Of a stretch of DNA of 64,000 bases, positions 32,003 through 41,612 are shown piece after piece (position 1 is the stretch's first letter; every line of letters starts with the position of its first letter). Under the pieces are notes generated by a model, which had not been told where the DNA came from, ran no database searches, and worked only from the letters and a program-made list of their open reading frames with translations. Origin of the DNA: Punica granatum (lineage: Eukaryota; Streptophyta; Magnoliopsida; Myrtales; Lythraceae); contig NC_045127.1 of NCBI RefSeq assembly GCF_007655135.1, positions 25,462,199-25,526,198 of the forward strand, given 5' to 3'. A program made the position numbers and the translations under genes.

Positions 32003-34939
32003 TCAGTCTATCTTGTAAACACATTTATCAGAGATGAAATGGAATTTTATTTTGGTTCCAAGCTTGTGCGTCTCAATGCCAGATGTGGTGACAAGAAACG
32101 GTTTTAAAAGCTGGATGAATGGGGTTCCTAGTATGACCTTGTGGCTAAGGTTTTTAACTAGGAGGAATGATGTTTTGTACTGGACTCTATTCTGTTCAAC
32201 TTGTACTTTGCTCAACTTATACTGGATGTCGAGCTTGGTACCACTAACCGAAGATAGTGATTCAGTTATTTTTTCATAGAATCTGGCAGGAATGAGTTGT
32301 TCATTAATACAGTTTTCATCTGCACCTGTGTCAAACAGAGCAGTTGCATCAATGAACAGATTATGGTTTATGACAAGTGTGATCCTAATCAACCATCTGT
32401 TAGGAGAATGTTCTCCTGTCATGGTCAAGTTTTCAGATTGCCAATTTTTGGTTTGGTCCAGGGCCAGAGTTTCCTCTGGGTTTTTGTCCTGGCTTATGAA
32501 ATTCTGATCAGAGCTGGCTGAGGGTTTTGGTGCCTCAGTGAATAGCTCTTTTAATTCAGCGATTATCGAGGAATGTTGTTGTTGCTCAATCCTGAGGCAG
32601 ATAACTTCATTCCTTAGGACTTCGAATTCCTTTTGGGCATCAAACGAGGTTTTTTGAGCTCGTTTCTGATCGTGCCTTTTAAGGATCTCAGAGAGGTTGT
32701 AATTAGGGGTTTTGATCTCGCCTTCGAGAGTGCCCTGTTTCAACTTCTCTAGATATTGTTTTCTTAACAGAGGGTTATGGATTTGTTTTGCTATTTCTAG
32801 CAAGAATTCTTGGTCCCTAGTTAAGACATTTATCGATTTTTCATCGGATGACCAATCAAGCTCATCCATTTGCAGACTTTCATCACTTGCAGATGAGTAT
32901 TCCGTGTCAAAGTCAGAAGACTCTATCAACAGATTACAGATCTGACTTTTTATGTCATCATCAATTTCCAGTTGATGAATCTTTTTGTTGAGATAACAAT
33001 ACCTCTGTGTATGGCCAGTTTTCCCGCACTTGAAACACTTAAAGGGGGAGTTGGATTTTCCCTTATCCTTATCAGTGAGAGGTGGTTTTGAGGGAAACCT
33101 AGATTTTTTATGGAAATGTTTGGGTTTATGTTTTCTGCTGCAGTCCCTACTGCAGGTTATGGGTTTTTCGACCTTTTTGTCGACCTGAAAAGAGGGATCG
33201 AATTGCTGGCAGAAGCTGCCAAGCTCTTTCCTAGTCTGGGCCTTTTCTTTTTTCAATTGTTTTTGGAGTTTGTGCTGAGTACACATTCGGATTCCTTCCT
33301 TATGGATGAAGCTGATGAGCTCTCCATAACTCAGTTCTTTGTAAGGAATCTGGCCATGATTTATGGATATGATTTCGTTTCGGACTTGTTCTCCTAACAG
33401 GGTTGGCAGACCTGCTAAGAATTTTTCTTTCCAAAACGGCTGGTTACAATCCTCCCTAGACATGACCCTAGTGAGGAAGGTATCTTTGTACTGTCTGAAA
33501 TCAGACAGCCTTTTGCATTTTAGATTTGACAGCAACTCTAGGTTTTTATCTTTGAGGTGAGAGGGGTCTCCTACGAAGTGTTGGGAGATGGCAAAGACTA
33601 GGGTTGCTACGGCGTCAGGGATGTCTTCGTTGTTAGCATCCCAGATGATCTCACCAGATTCATCTGTTTTGACGCTGGTCAAGATTTCATTTTGTTGGAA
33701 AGGCGATAGGTAGTTATCCCACCATCCTTTCAATTGGCCGGTGAACCCTGCTATTAACATGTGTGCTATGGCTGGGTCAGACAGTCGCGTCTGGGTTTTG
33801 TAAGCATTTGACACCATTGTCATTTGCTGCAAGACGCTGAGTATGTTGTACTCGGACTGTCCGTCTATGTTCCACTCGTATATGGCATTGGCACTATACC
33901 TATTTTGGACAATATTGGGTTTTTCTTCCAAAACTAGGTCTGGTGCGCTTATGGTAGTGTAGTAGGGTTTTTGGGGTTCTTGCCACACTATTTTGTTGAG
34001 CTCTCCAGTTTTATCGATGGCATTGACATTCGAGCCCTCAGACTCTTGTGTCCTATGTTTGGCTGCTTTCAATGGGGTTCCAAGCTCTATTCCCGACAAG
34101 GGAGTGTCTGGGATAATCATTTTAGGCAGGCTCATGGAGGTAGAATCTTTCTGGAGATTTATGTTTTTTATTCTTCTCTGTAGCTCCTGATTCAACTCTT
34201 GTCTCCTAGAGATGGGAATCTCATGGGGTTTAAAGGGAGGTTTTCTGAGAGACTCTATGGGTGTAGGCCTTGATTGGCTTGGACGACTAGAGGTCCCTAC
34301 CTGGCTGGCTACAGGTTTGGTGACTTCTTGTTCTATCCTATCCAACTGGGAACCTATGGTGGAAAGACACTGGTTTGTGAAGTTATTTTGTTCAAAGATG
34401 TTTTTAATATCTTTGGGGGCCAGTGAATCGTCCACTTTCTTTTTGAAAGGAGAAGCTTTGATCTCCTCATTTTGATGGGGAATTATGATGGTACCTAAGG
34501 GTGGATGTGTTGACTCAACCGGATCTGTGTTTGGCAGATTCCACTTTATGGTTTTCTGAGTTACACATACCATTCTTTCAGGTACGAAATGATTTTCAAA
34601 CCAATCCCAAAATAGGATATTAGTGGAGTTTTTTAGCACGAATGCTGTCCAACTTGCCCTAATATGAGACTTGGTATATTCTTCAGAGAAAGACTCATGG
34701 AGCCATCTCCTTTTATGGTCATTATGGGGTGTTAGGAAGTCACTCCTAAGCTTATCGTAATCTATCTTAAATTCCTTGACTACTGTGTCTACCCTAGGGA
34801 CAACTGACACAGATAGTGTTTTTTGGGAATTTAATTCAGCAATTTTTTCATTAATTCTATCATGAAAAGAACTTCTTTTATAGACAGAATTTTTATCGGT
34901 TTTATGGTTGGAACCTACGCATGCATATGGAGGAATCAT
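32003..34939 (-). CDS. Component B polyprotein: linker, coat protein-like domain, zinc knuckle, aspartic protease
   Basis: An intact minus-strand frame of 978 codons runs from the ATG at 34939. Residues about 60-136 match a segment of the component A polyprotein, including the identical string NILFWDWF. Residues about 350-600 resemble the caulimovirid coat protein core (IAGFTGQLKGWWDNYLSPF, then a region like retroviral capsid). A CCHC zinc knuckle, CFKCGKTGHTQRYC, lies at about 634-647. Acidic and basic stretches follow. A retroviral-type protease is at the end, with active-site DTGAD at about 869-873 and LVKNLSHKVILGTPF as its second motif. There is no movement protein and no RT. The protein would form particles and process itself. 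The leader shares TTTATTGTTTTTGAA with component A just before the start. Confidence 0.88.
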   Translation of the reverse strand: MIPPYACVGSNHKTDKNSVYKRSSFHDRINEKIAELNSQKTLSVSVVPRVDTVVKEFKIDYDKLRSDFLTPHNDHKRRWLHESFSEEYTKSHIRASWTAFVLKNSTNILFWDWFENHFVPERMVCVTQKTIKWNLPNTDPVESTHPPLGTIIIPHQNEEIKASPFKKKVDDSLAPKDIKNIFEQNNFTNQCLSTIGSQLDRIEQEVTKPVASQVGTSSRPSQSRPTPIESLRKPPFKPHEIPISRRQELNQELQRRIKNINLQKDSTSMSLPKMIIPDTPLSGIELGTPLKAAKHRTQESEGSNVNAIDKTGELNKIVWQEPQKPYYTTISAPDLVLEEKPNIVQNRYSANAIYEWNIDGQSEYNILSVLQQMTMVSNAYKTQTRLSDPAIAHMLIAGFTGQLKGWWDNYLSPFQQNEILTSVKTDESGEIIWDANNEDIPDAVATLVFAISQHFVGDPSHLKDKNLELLSNLKCKRLSDFRQYKDTFLTRVMSREDCNQPFWKEKFLAGLPTLLGEQVRNEIISINHGQIPYKELSYGELISFIHKEGIRMCTQHKLQKQLKKEKAQTRKELGSFCQQFDPSFQVDKKVEKPITCSRDCSRKHKPKHFHKKSRFPSKPPLTDKDKGKSNSPFKCFKCGKTGHTQRYCYLNKKIHQLEIDDDIKSQICNLLIESSDFDTEYSSASDESLQMDELDWSSDEKSINVLTRDQEFLLEIAKQIHNPLLRKQYLEKLKQGTLEGEIKTPNYNLSEILKRHDQKRAQKTSFDAQKEFEVLRNEVICLRIEQQQHSSIIAELKELFTEAPKPSASSDQNFISQDKNPEETLALDQTKNWQSENLTMTGEHSPNRWLIRITLVINHNLFIDATALFDTGADENCINEQLIPARFYEKITESLSSVSGTKLDIQYKLSKVQVEQNRVQYKTSFLLVKNLSHKVILGTPFIQLLKPFLVTTSGIETHKLGTKIKFHFISDKCVYKID

Positions 34940-35803
34940 TTATTTCAAAAACAATAAACCTTCCAGTCTCTCAAACATTTATCAAGACTTTCTATACTTT
35001 TGCATATCAGTTCCTTACCCTTGGTGTATTCCACACCTATCCTAGACGAAAGCTCTACAGATCTATAGAACCAACAGCCTAGTGGTATTAAGATGCTAAT
35101 CCGGATCTAACTCTCCTACCCAGCTTCTCTCAAGATCAAGATCTAAGACTTACCTGGTCGATTGGAAGATACCTCACACTGTGTTTCCCTTCAGGTCCCT
35201 GCATATCCCTTAACCAACTGCTGTATCTGGATTTAACAATACTAGTAGACGAACAAATTCAAAAAACTCATCTCTCACTAAAGATCCAAACCCTATCCCA
35301 ACTGCTATCCCTAGACGAACGATAATGCACTAGGATAACTCTACTCCAGTCGATAACCTCCATCTACTTAGACTGTGTTCATAACACTACCGGGCCATCG
35401 CATCCAATTTTTTCCCTGAACACTGCCCTATCCGTCGGGACTTACAAAACGGGAATACCTTAGGACTTCCCCCCGGGTTCCTATGAACTGTGAATATGTA
35501 GGGTCCATTAGAGCGACTGGATGGACATTAGAGCCTATTACATTATTTCTTAATCTAGCCTTAGTTCATTGTGATACTGGATATAGACACCTAGAGAGAT
35601 AATGATCTATGTTCGTTTCCTATTATGTTTACCAACTTCAGTTCATTGTATAGGATATGCAAGAATACACTATTGGAAGAACACATGATGAGATACTACC
35701 AGCCATGAAGGTGGTCCTAGATGTGAAATGACCTACGAGTTCTACTAGATCTGAGAATCTAAACGGAGTAGACATCCTATCCCCACGTTTATTGTTTTTG
35801 AAT
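34940..35803. other. Central region between the two divergent viral polyproteins
   Basis: This 860-bp stretch holds the 5' leaders of both components and the point where they were joined. Directly before each start codon the same block occurs in inverted orientation (TTCAAAAACAATAAAC at 34944-34959, and its complement at about 35786-35801). Further inward I see no long inverted match, so the junction is somewhere inside. The complement of 35149-35164 contains CAGGTAAGT, a good plant 5' splice site for component B transcripts. A clear tRNA-Met primer site was not found. No gene is present. Confidence 0.6.
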
Positions 35804-38800
35804 ATGAGTTGGTTTAAAGCAAGCTCTTCGAGTACATGTTCTTCTGAAAATAATTTCGATAACGACCCTGTTCTCCACAGAGAAGAGGTCAATTTGGAAT
35901 GTTTTGATAAATCTATCGATGATTGGGAGATCCCAAGAATCGCTTCAAAACAGATTTATAAAAACTCAAAATTCCAAATTTTTTCAAAAACTGATTACAC
36001 CATAACCACTGAAGAGCGGGACATTCCCTTAAAAACCTCTTCACAAACCATAAGACTTTTAAACCAAGAGTCATTGAAAAAACATAACGATAAATACAAC
36101 TTCATCCACATAGGGCTTGTCCAAGTGGGCATAAAACCCCTAACCAGAGAAGGTTTAGACACCTCAGTGCTCTTAGTACTCAGAGATGCTAGGCTTTTAA
36201 ATTACCATGAATCCATCCTTGGAATAGTCGAGACTAGTCTGTGTGGAGGACCAGTTCATTTCGATTGTTTTCCAAATTTCACCATGTCCCTCAAGGACCA
36301 AAACATAACTCATGGCTTGACATTGCAAATTAAAACGCACAACTACAAGATTGCTTTAGGCTCCATCCCTTTAGCCCTTGTGTACAGAGTCCATTACAAA
36401 ACGATGGTCTCAGCGTTTGCAACCAAAGCTTTCAACCATAGCCCCAAGGGAGAAACCCTCCTTTTCCAAACCGATATTGCCAGGTCAAACACTGTTGTCC
36501 CTAGACCAATTAGGTGGAATGAGGTAACTCTTCCTGAAGAATGGGTCTTAGAAGATGCAGTTACCCTTGAAAAAATTCAAAATGAGGAACTCAGTCGAGT
36601 GAGCCAGTTCCAAGATGGGAGATTCTCAATAAGCTTTCGCCATAGGAGATCAGTCGACATACAGTCCACCTCAACCCAATCGATAAATTCTTCCTTTAGA
36701 AGCCCTGAGCTAAGAAGGAGATCATTTAGTGTTACCCCAACGGTAGACACTTTCCAAACAGCTGCTGAAACACCTGTTAGGTCTGCCAACCTGAGAGGAA
36801 TTAGTAGTGTCGCCACTGATATCCCTAGGCCAGTATACTCTGTCCCAGACACAGGAGAAACTGAGTCTTCACCCCCTTCACCCACATTTTCATCCATAAC
36901 TGATACCACCAGAATCAATTCTAGGTCAGAGATCTATGTTATTGAGAAGCCTTTCACAATAGCATCCACCTTCCTTAGAAATGATTTCTGCTCCAAAGAA
37001 AATGAAAACAGGAGAAATTGGTTGTATGAGGTCTTCACTAAGGCACATGTGGAGATTGTAATGCGAAACCGATGGATCAACTTCATGAATGAAAATAAGA
37101 AAAACATCCTTTTCTGGGACTGGTTCTACCAAGTCTACATGGAAGAAAAGGCCATCAATTTCACTGAAAAAACCATAACTTGGAAACTACCCTTCAATAT
37201 GACCAAAGTTTCCTCGAAACCTCCTCCAAAAAATATTGAGCTAAAAGAACCTGAGCAAACCAAAAACCTTAGGATACTCAATATGATGATCAGGAACACC
37301 CGCGCCTTAGAGCATCAAAACCGGGAAAGAGAGAGGATACAAGCAGAGATAGAGCTTCGCCAAAAACTCAATGAGTTGCATAAAGAAGTAATAACTCTAA
37401 AAAAAGATGAAAAGCTGGTTCAGACCTTGGATGATTCTGAACCCAAACCTGAGAGTAAAACCCAGGAATTCACCCATCAGGAATACCTCCTAAAACCTAC
37501 AATCAAGGTACATGACTTCCAGATGGAAGCAACTGCCCTGTTGGATACAGGTGCAGACGCCAATTGTGTGAGGGATGGATTAATCCCATTAAAATACTGT
37601 GAAAAAACACATGAGTCTCTACGATCTGCTAGCCACAACAAAATGAAAGTCACGGGAAAAGTTGCAGAAGCAGAAGTTAAAAATGAAGATTCAACATACA
37701 AAACTAGTTTCCTAGTTGTCCAAAACTTGAAAAATGAGGTCATCCTAGGAACCCCATTCATTCAGCTCATCAAACCCTTCCTTTTCACCAACTCTGGCAT
37801 AAAGACGGTACACTTAGGAAGCAAAACCCTCTTTCCTTTCATCACAAAACCTGTAACCAGGAATCTGGACATAATACAGGCAACTGAGAGGCAAATTGGC
37901 TGGGTAAAAGATGAGATTTCTCACCATAAGGTTGAAAATCTGCTCCAAAAACCAGATTTGAAACAAAAAATCGATAATCTCAACAATCTGCTCCAAGAAT
38001 CAGTCTGTGGAGAAACCCCAAATGCTTTCTGGGATAGGAAGCATCATGTCATCGATCTACCTTATGAAAAGGATTTCGATGAGAAAAATATCCCAACAAA
38101 AGCCAGACCCATTCAGATGAACCAAGAATTGGAAAGACACTGCAAGGTAGAAATCCAAGAACTCTTGAACAAAAAATTGATTAACCTAGCAAGTCTCCCT
38201 GGAGTTGTTCAGCCTTCTACGTGAACAAAAACGCTGAGCTTGAAAGAGGAGTCCACAGGTTAGTAATCAATTACAAACCATTGAACCAAGCCTTAAGGTG
38301 GGTTAGGTACCCAATACCTAAAAAAAAAGATTTGCTACAAAAACTTCATGATTCAAAAATATTTTCAAAATTCGACATGAAGTCAGGTTTTTGGCAAATT
38401 CAAATCACCGAAAAGGACAAGTATAAAACTGCATTCACAGTTCCATTCGGCCAGTACGAGTGGAATGTAATGCCATTTGGGCTCAAAAATGCCCATCCGA
38501 ATTTCAGAAAATCATGAATGACATCTTTGGTGCATACTCCGATTTCATAATTGTATACATCGATGATGTTCTCATATTTTCCAAAACCATTAATTCTCAT
38601 TTCAAACATGTGAAACATTTTATGAGAATCACATCAAAATATGGCTTGACTGTGTCTCCGACAAAAGTCTGCCTTTTCCAAACAAAAATTCGATTTCTAG
38701 GGCACAACATCAGCAGGGGCACCATAATCCCCATCAACAGGTCAATCCAGTTTGCTGATAGGTTCCCTGACCAGATCCACGATAAAAAGCAGCTACAAAG

Positions 38801-39356
38801 GTTCTTAGGTAGTCTCAACTACGTTGTAGATTTTTACCCTGGCCTTAGTAAGCTCTGCAAACCCCTCCATAACAGGTTAAAGAATTCTCCTCCACCATGG
38901 ACGGATGAACAAACCAACATTGTGAAGCAAATCAAGCTTCAAATCAAAACACTGCCTTGTCTACACTTGGCAGATCCATCTGCAAAAAAGATTGTTGAAA
39001 CAGACGCCTCTGATGAAGGATACGGAGGAATCTTGAAACAATCCAAAAATGGACACGAGCAGGTTGTCCAGTTCACATCAAAACATTGGAACCCAACCCA
39101 GAAGAATTACTCAACCATTAAAAAGGAAATTCTTTCTGTGGTCCTCTGCATTTCTAAATTTCAATCTGATCTTTTAAACCAAAGGTTTTTACTTCGGATT
39201 GATTGCAAATCTGCAAAGGAGGTTCTTCAAAAAGATGTTCAAAATATTGCATCAAAACAGATTTTTGCTCGATGGCAAGCCATCTTGAGTGTATTTGATT
39301 TTGACATCGAATTCATAAAAGGTGAGACCAACAGTCTCCCTGATTTCCTGACATGA
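35804..39356 (+). pseudogene. Component A polyprotein: movement protein, linker, protease, RT, RNase H (two frameshifts)
   Basis: The ATG at 35804 (MSWFKASSSSTCSSENNF) opens a frame to 38224. Residues about 95-255 are a 30K-superfamily movement protein (FIHIGLVQVGIKPL, VLRDARLLNY, GIVETSLCGG). Residues about 382-465 match the component B linker, including NILFWDWF. A protease with DTGAD at about 581-585 follows; no coat protein or zinc knuckle lies between. RT begins before 38200. The frame is broken near 38185-38200, continues at 38221-38517, breaks again near 38490-38500, and continues to 39356. The RT motif YIDD is at 38556-38567, and RNase H residues are in TDASDEGYGG, KKEILSVV and RIDCKS. 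It would move the virus between cells and copy its genome; this copy cannot make one complete protein. Confidence 0.9.
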
Positions 39357-39376
39357 GAATTCCTGCAGGTGCCAAC

Positions 39377-40828
39377 ATGAGCATGAGGACTCGTTCCTCC
39401 AAAAAAGAGGCTGCGGCCTCAAAACAGCTGGCTCCTAGCTAGTCGATAAAAAATGAGGAGCAATCCTCACACCATAAGGCCCCTGGCCAATCCTCCATTG
39501 AAAAAATCACTGTTGATAGCCAGATAAAGACCTATCGACAGACTCTCCAACAGGAGATCGATAAGCAGGGATGCATGCAAACCCTGCCAGGTAAAATTCC
39601 TAAACCCAAAAAGGAGGTTTAAACTCTTGAAAAACAGAGTCCTTCTCCTCATAATCTCGATAATGATGCTGTAGTCCAGCAACGGATTACTGTATTAAAA
39701 GATAAACCGGAATTAGCACAAGTGCTATCTGGGATATCTCCTCCTCTGCTGGAGACTAGCAAGGGAGAGAGCTCCAGGCAAAATGCCAAAAGAGCATAAA
39801 AAAGTCTCGCACCATTTTCCGATAAGGAAACCAGCTCTTCAAAAACAGCACCATGGTTTCCAAAATCACTATTTCAAATTGTTTTGATTATGGAAGAAGG
39901 TTTTTACCATGAAAACCCCTTATTCGCTGCATCAAAATTGTTTCCCGAAAACTGGTATTTCCGGCCTTTCGACATTTCAAAAACCCGAGAATATTATGAG
40001 AAAATTTTGAGTGATACAGGTTCAGTTGAGTTCAAACACCATCTTGTCCCTGGCTCCTCAAACACCATATCCCACTCTACAGCCAAAATCCTGAGAGTGA
40101 TCCACCCGAGAGAATGGAATGAGGGAAAACCCTACCAAATCCATAAATTCCAAGCCCGGTTCTCGTCAGACCTCCCCCATAATGCCATGTACTCCTACTG
40201 GGATTACCAGCAAGCCTGGTACAATGCATTTTTGTACCAAAACCATGAGTTCAGACACACCTGGCTGATCTTTTTCCATTCTAAAAATGCGGCCATATTT
40301 CCCTTTTGGTTTGCCCACTGGTGGTCTATTTGGGGTCCCATTCCAGACATACTGCCTCCCATAATTCATGAAGCCTACACCATGTTTGCTTCTCGGTTCA
40401 AACCTCAGGGGAATCAATCCATTTTTCCCGTGCTTCTCCAATTCTACCAGATTTTTGGATTATCATGGGTTCATAATTGGTCTTTCGGATACAAGCCTGA
40501 TCAACAGACAGGCCTGCAGACACTGGCCAGAATCTTCAAATGCAAATGGTGGGTTAAGTTGAAGGTAGATCATCTTGACTCGCAATTTGTTCTCAATTGG
40601 TTCCGTAAAAATGCTCTTGTCTCAGACAAAGCACAAGTGGACCACCAAAGCTTTCTCCAGGTCAAAGCCCGTGCTTCGTCCTTCCTTTCAGTAGCAAAAA
40701 CTGATGAGGATTACATAGGACGACTTAGCCAGGTTCTCCTGGAACTCAAAGATCTGAACACCACTGCTTCTTCGGCATCAGAATCCCACAGGGAAGAAGA
40801 AGAGGGCAGTGATTTCTCTTCAGAATAA
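39377..40828 (+). pseudogene. Component A second ORF, about 483 codons with three in-frame stops
   Basis: The ATG at 39377 (MSMRTRSSKKEAAASKQL) lies 20 bp after the RNase H stop. The frame contains stops at about 39440, 39620 and 39797, then stays open from there to 40828. The open C-terminal part (from 39884, first ATG 39890) is rich in aromatic residues (ENWYFRPFDISKTREYYEKI, FWFAHWWSIWGP, WVHNWSFGYKPDQQ) and ends in an acidic serine tail (SESHREEEEGSDFSSE). I do not recognise a known domain. It is not evidently related to the second ORF of component B. By position it is comparable to the ORF2 of unknown function in florendoviruses. The stop codon TAA is the first triplet of the right inverted repeat. 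Confidence 0.7.
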
Positions 40829-40886
40829 TTGCTAGCCTCAGCAACCGAGAGCGTCCGCCCACTGTCTCGGACACGTGGATCATTAC

Positions 40887-41005
40887 CGGACAAAAAACCT
40901 TTCGGCTTGGCTCACCAAGGCTATGCCCCACATAATCAGCGCAATCTCCGGAAGCGTCCCACCACTACTCACAGTGGTAACATAACGGACAAAAAACCTT
41001 TCGGC
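40887..41005 (+). promoter_or_regulatory. Two direct copies of a 20-bp element upstream of the viral TATA box
   Basis: CGGACAAAAAACCTTTCGGC occurs at 40887-40906 and 40986-41005, 99 bp apart. The left inverted copy keeps both (29872-29891 and about 29965-29984, one with a base change). Conservation in both components suggests an enhancer or an RNA element. Its function is unknown. Confidence 0.55.
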
Positions 41006-41154
41006 GAGCGTGCCCGACATAAAGCAGCCTCCTGTCACTATTTGGAACAAAAAAGGTCACTGTAGCTACAGTATTTTCCCACTGGAGTCAACAGGAACCC
41101 CGCATGTGAGTGCACAGTCCAAGGCTGCACAGTTACAAGGCATCCACCACTGTC

Positions 41155-41163
41155 TATAAGAGG
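41155..41163 (+). promoter_or_regulatory. TATA box of the component A promoter
   Basis: TATAAGAGG in the same context as 29714-29722. Transcription would start about 30 bp downstream, in the CT-rich sequence near 41190. Confidence 0.75.
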
Positions 41164-41416
41164 CCTCTTCCTCCAGCATCGAGGGGGGACTCATCCACCA
41201 CATAATACTCTCTTCTTCTTTATCTTTTCTTCTGATATGTAATCATCCGGCTCCCATAACCCGGATCCTCCAACCCCCATTCTGAGTGTAAGTTTCAGTG
41301 TAAGCATGGATTGAGTTCTGTCAGACTCATTCCTTTTCTTTTTCTTCTTCTCATGTCTTCTTTTGTTTTCCTAAACATCATGTACTCCCTTCAGCCCATC
41401 ATGGGCTAAGTTTCTG

Positions 41417-41422
41417 AATAAA
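41417..41422 (+). terminator. Polyadenylation signal AATAAA, component A
   Basis: Lies about 260 bp downstream of the TATA box, as in the left copy, and about 100 bp from the end of the viral sequence. Confidence 0.7.
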
Positions 41423-41527
41423 TCTTCCATGTTGATCTTACATTTATCTTGATCGTCTATGCGTATCAGATCCTTGTTCTTTCTGTATTCCATGGTTATC
41501 CCCTACGATAGGTCCTGGGTGTAAATG

Positions 41528-41552
41528 ATATATATATATATATATATATATA
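41528..41552. repeat. (TA)n tract at the right edge of the viral locus
   Basis: About twelve TA units follow the viral end. Together with 29331-29354 they bracket the whole two-component structure. Confidence 0.85.
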
Positions 41553-41612
41553 TTCACTATCAAAAGATAAACAATTGAATAGAGAGATTTATTCCAGCAG
41601 AATTATGCACTA

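Larger units (their letters stand above)
29353..41525. mobile_element. Endogenous pararetrovirus (Caulimoviridae), two components head to head
   Basis: The locus has mirror symmetry. From both outer ends inward come the same roughly 700-bp intergenic region, an accessory ORF, and a long polyprotein ORF. The two polyproteins start near each other in the centre (34939 minus, 35804 plus). The + half encodes movement protein, protease, RT and RNase H. The minus half encodes coat-protein-like sequence with zinc knuckle and a protease. The movement protein and the absence of an integrase and of LTRs place it in Caulimoviridae. The two halves are not copies of one genome but complementary ones. This suggests a bipartite virus, as reported for some florendoviruses, joined in inverted orientation at or after integration. 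The genus cannot be fixed without phylogeny. Confidence 0.85.
40826..41525 (+). repeat. Right inverted copy of the viral intergenic region (component A)
   Basis: Mirror image of 29353-30044. It carries CGGACAAAAAACCTTTCGGC twice (40887-40906 and 40986-41005), a palindrome CTGTAGCTACAG (41060-41071; left copy 29806-29817), a TATA box, a CT-rich leader start, AATAAA, and the end GGTCCTGGGTGTA before the (TA)n tract. A G-box-like ACACGTGG at 40871-40878 is present here but altered in the left copy. Confidence 0.9.

Noticed and set aside
32034..34475. Many + strand open frames opposite the component B polyprotein
   Set aside because: They are shadows of the long intact minus-strand frame, which has recognisable coat, zinc knuckle and protease motifs.
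35063..35110. tRNA-like or primer-site-like sequence (TGGTATTAAGATGC at 35083) in the viral centre
   Set aside because: Only the first six bases match the initiator tRNA-Met complement in a row, and no cloverleaf can be drawn. It could be a decayed PBS for component A, but this cannot be claimed.
29353..41525. Interpretation as a single DNA transposon with 700-bp terminal inverted repeats
   Set aside because: The inverted ends contain promoter and polyadenylation signals placed as in caulimovirids, and the genes are viral (movement protein, RT, RNase H). There is no transposase.
29353..41525. Interpretation as an LTR retrotransposon with ambisense genes
   Set aside because: The repeats are inverted rather than direct, there is no integrase, and a 30K movement protein is present.
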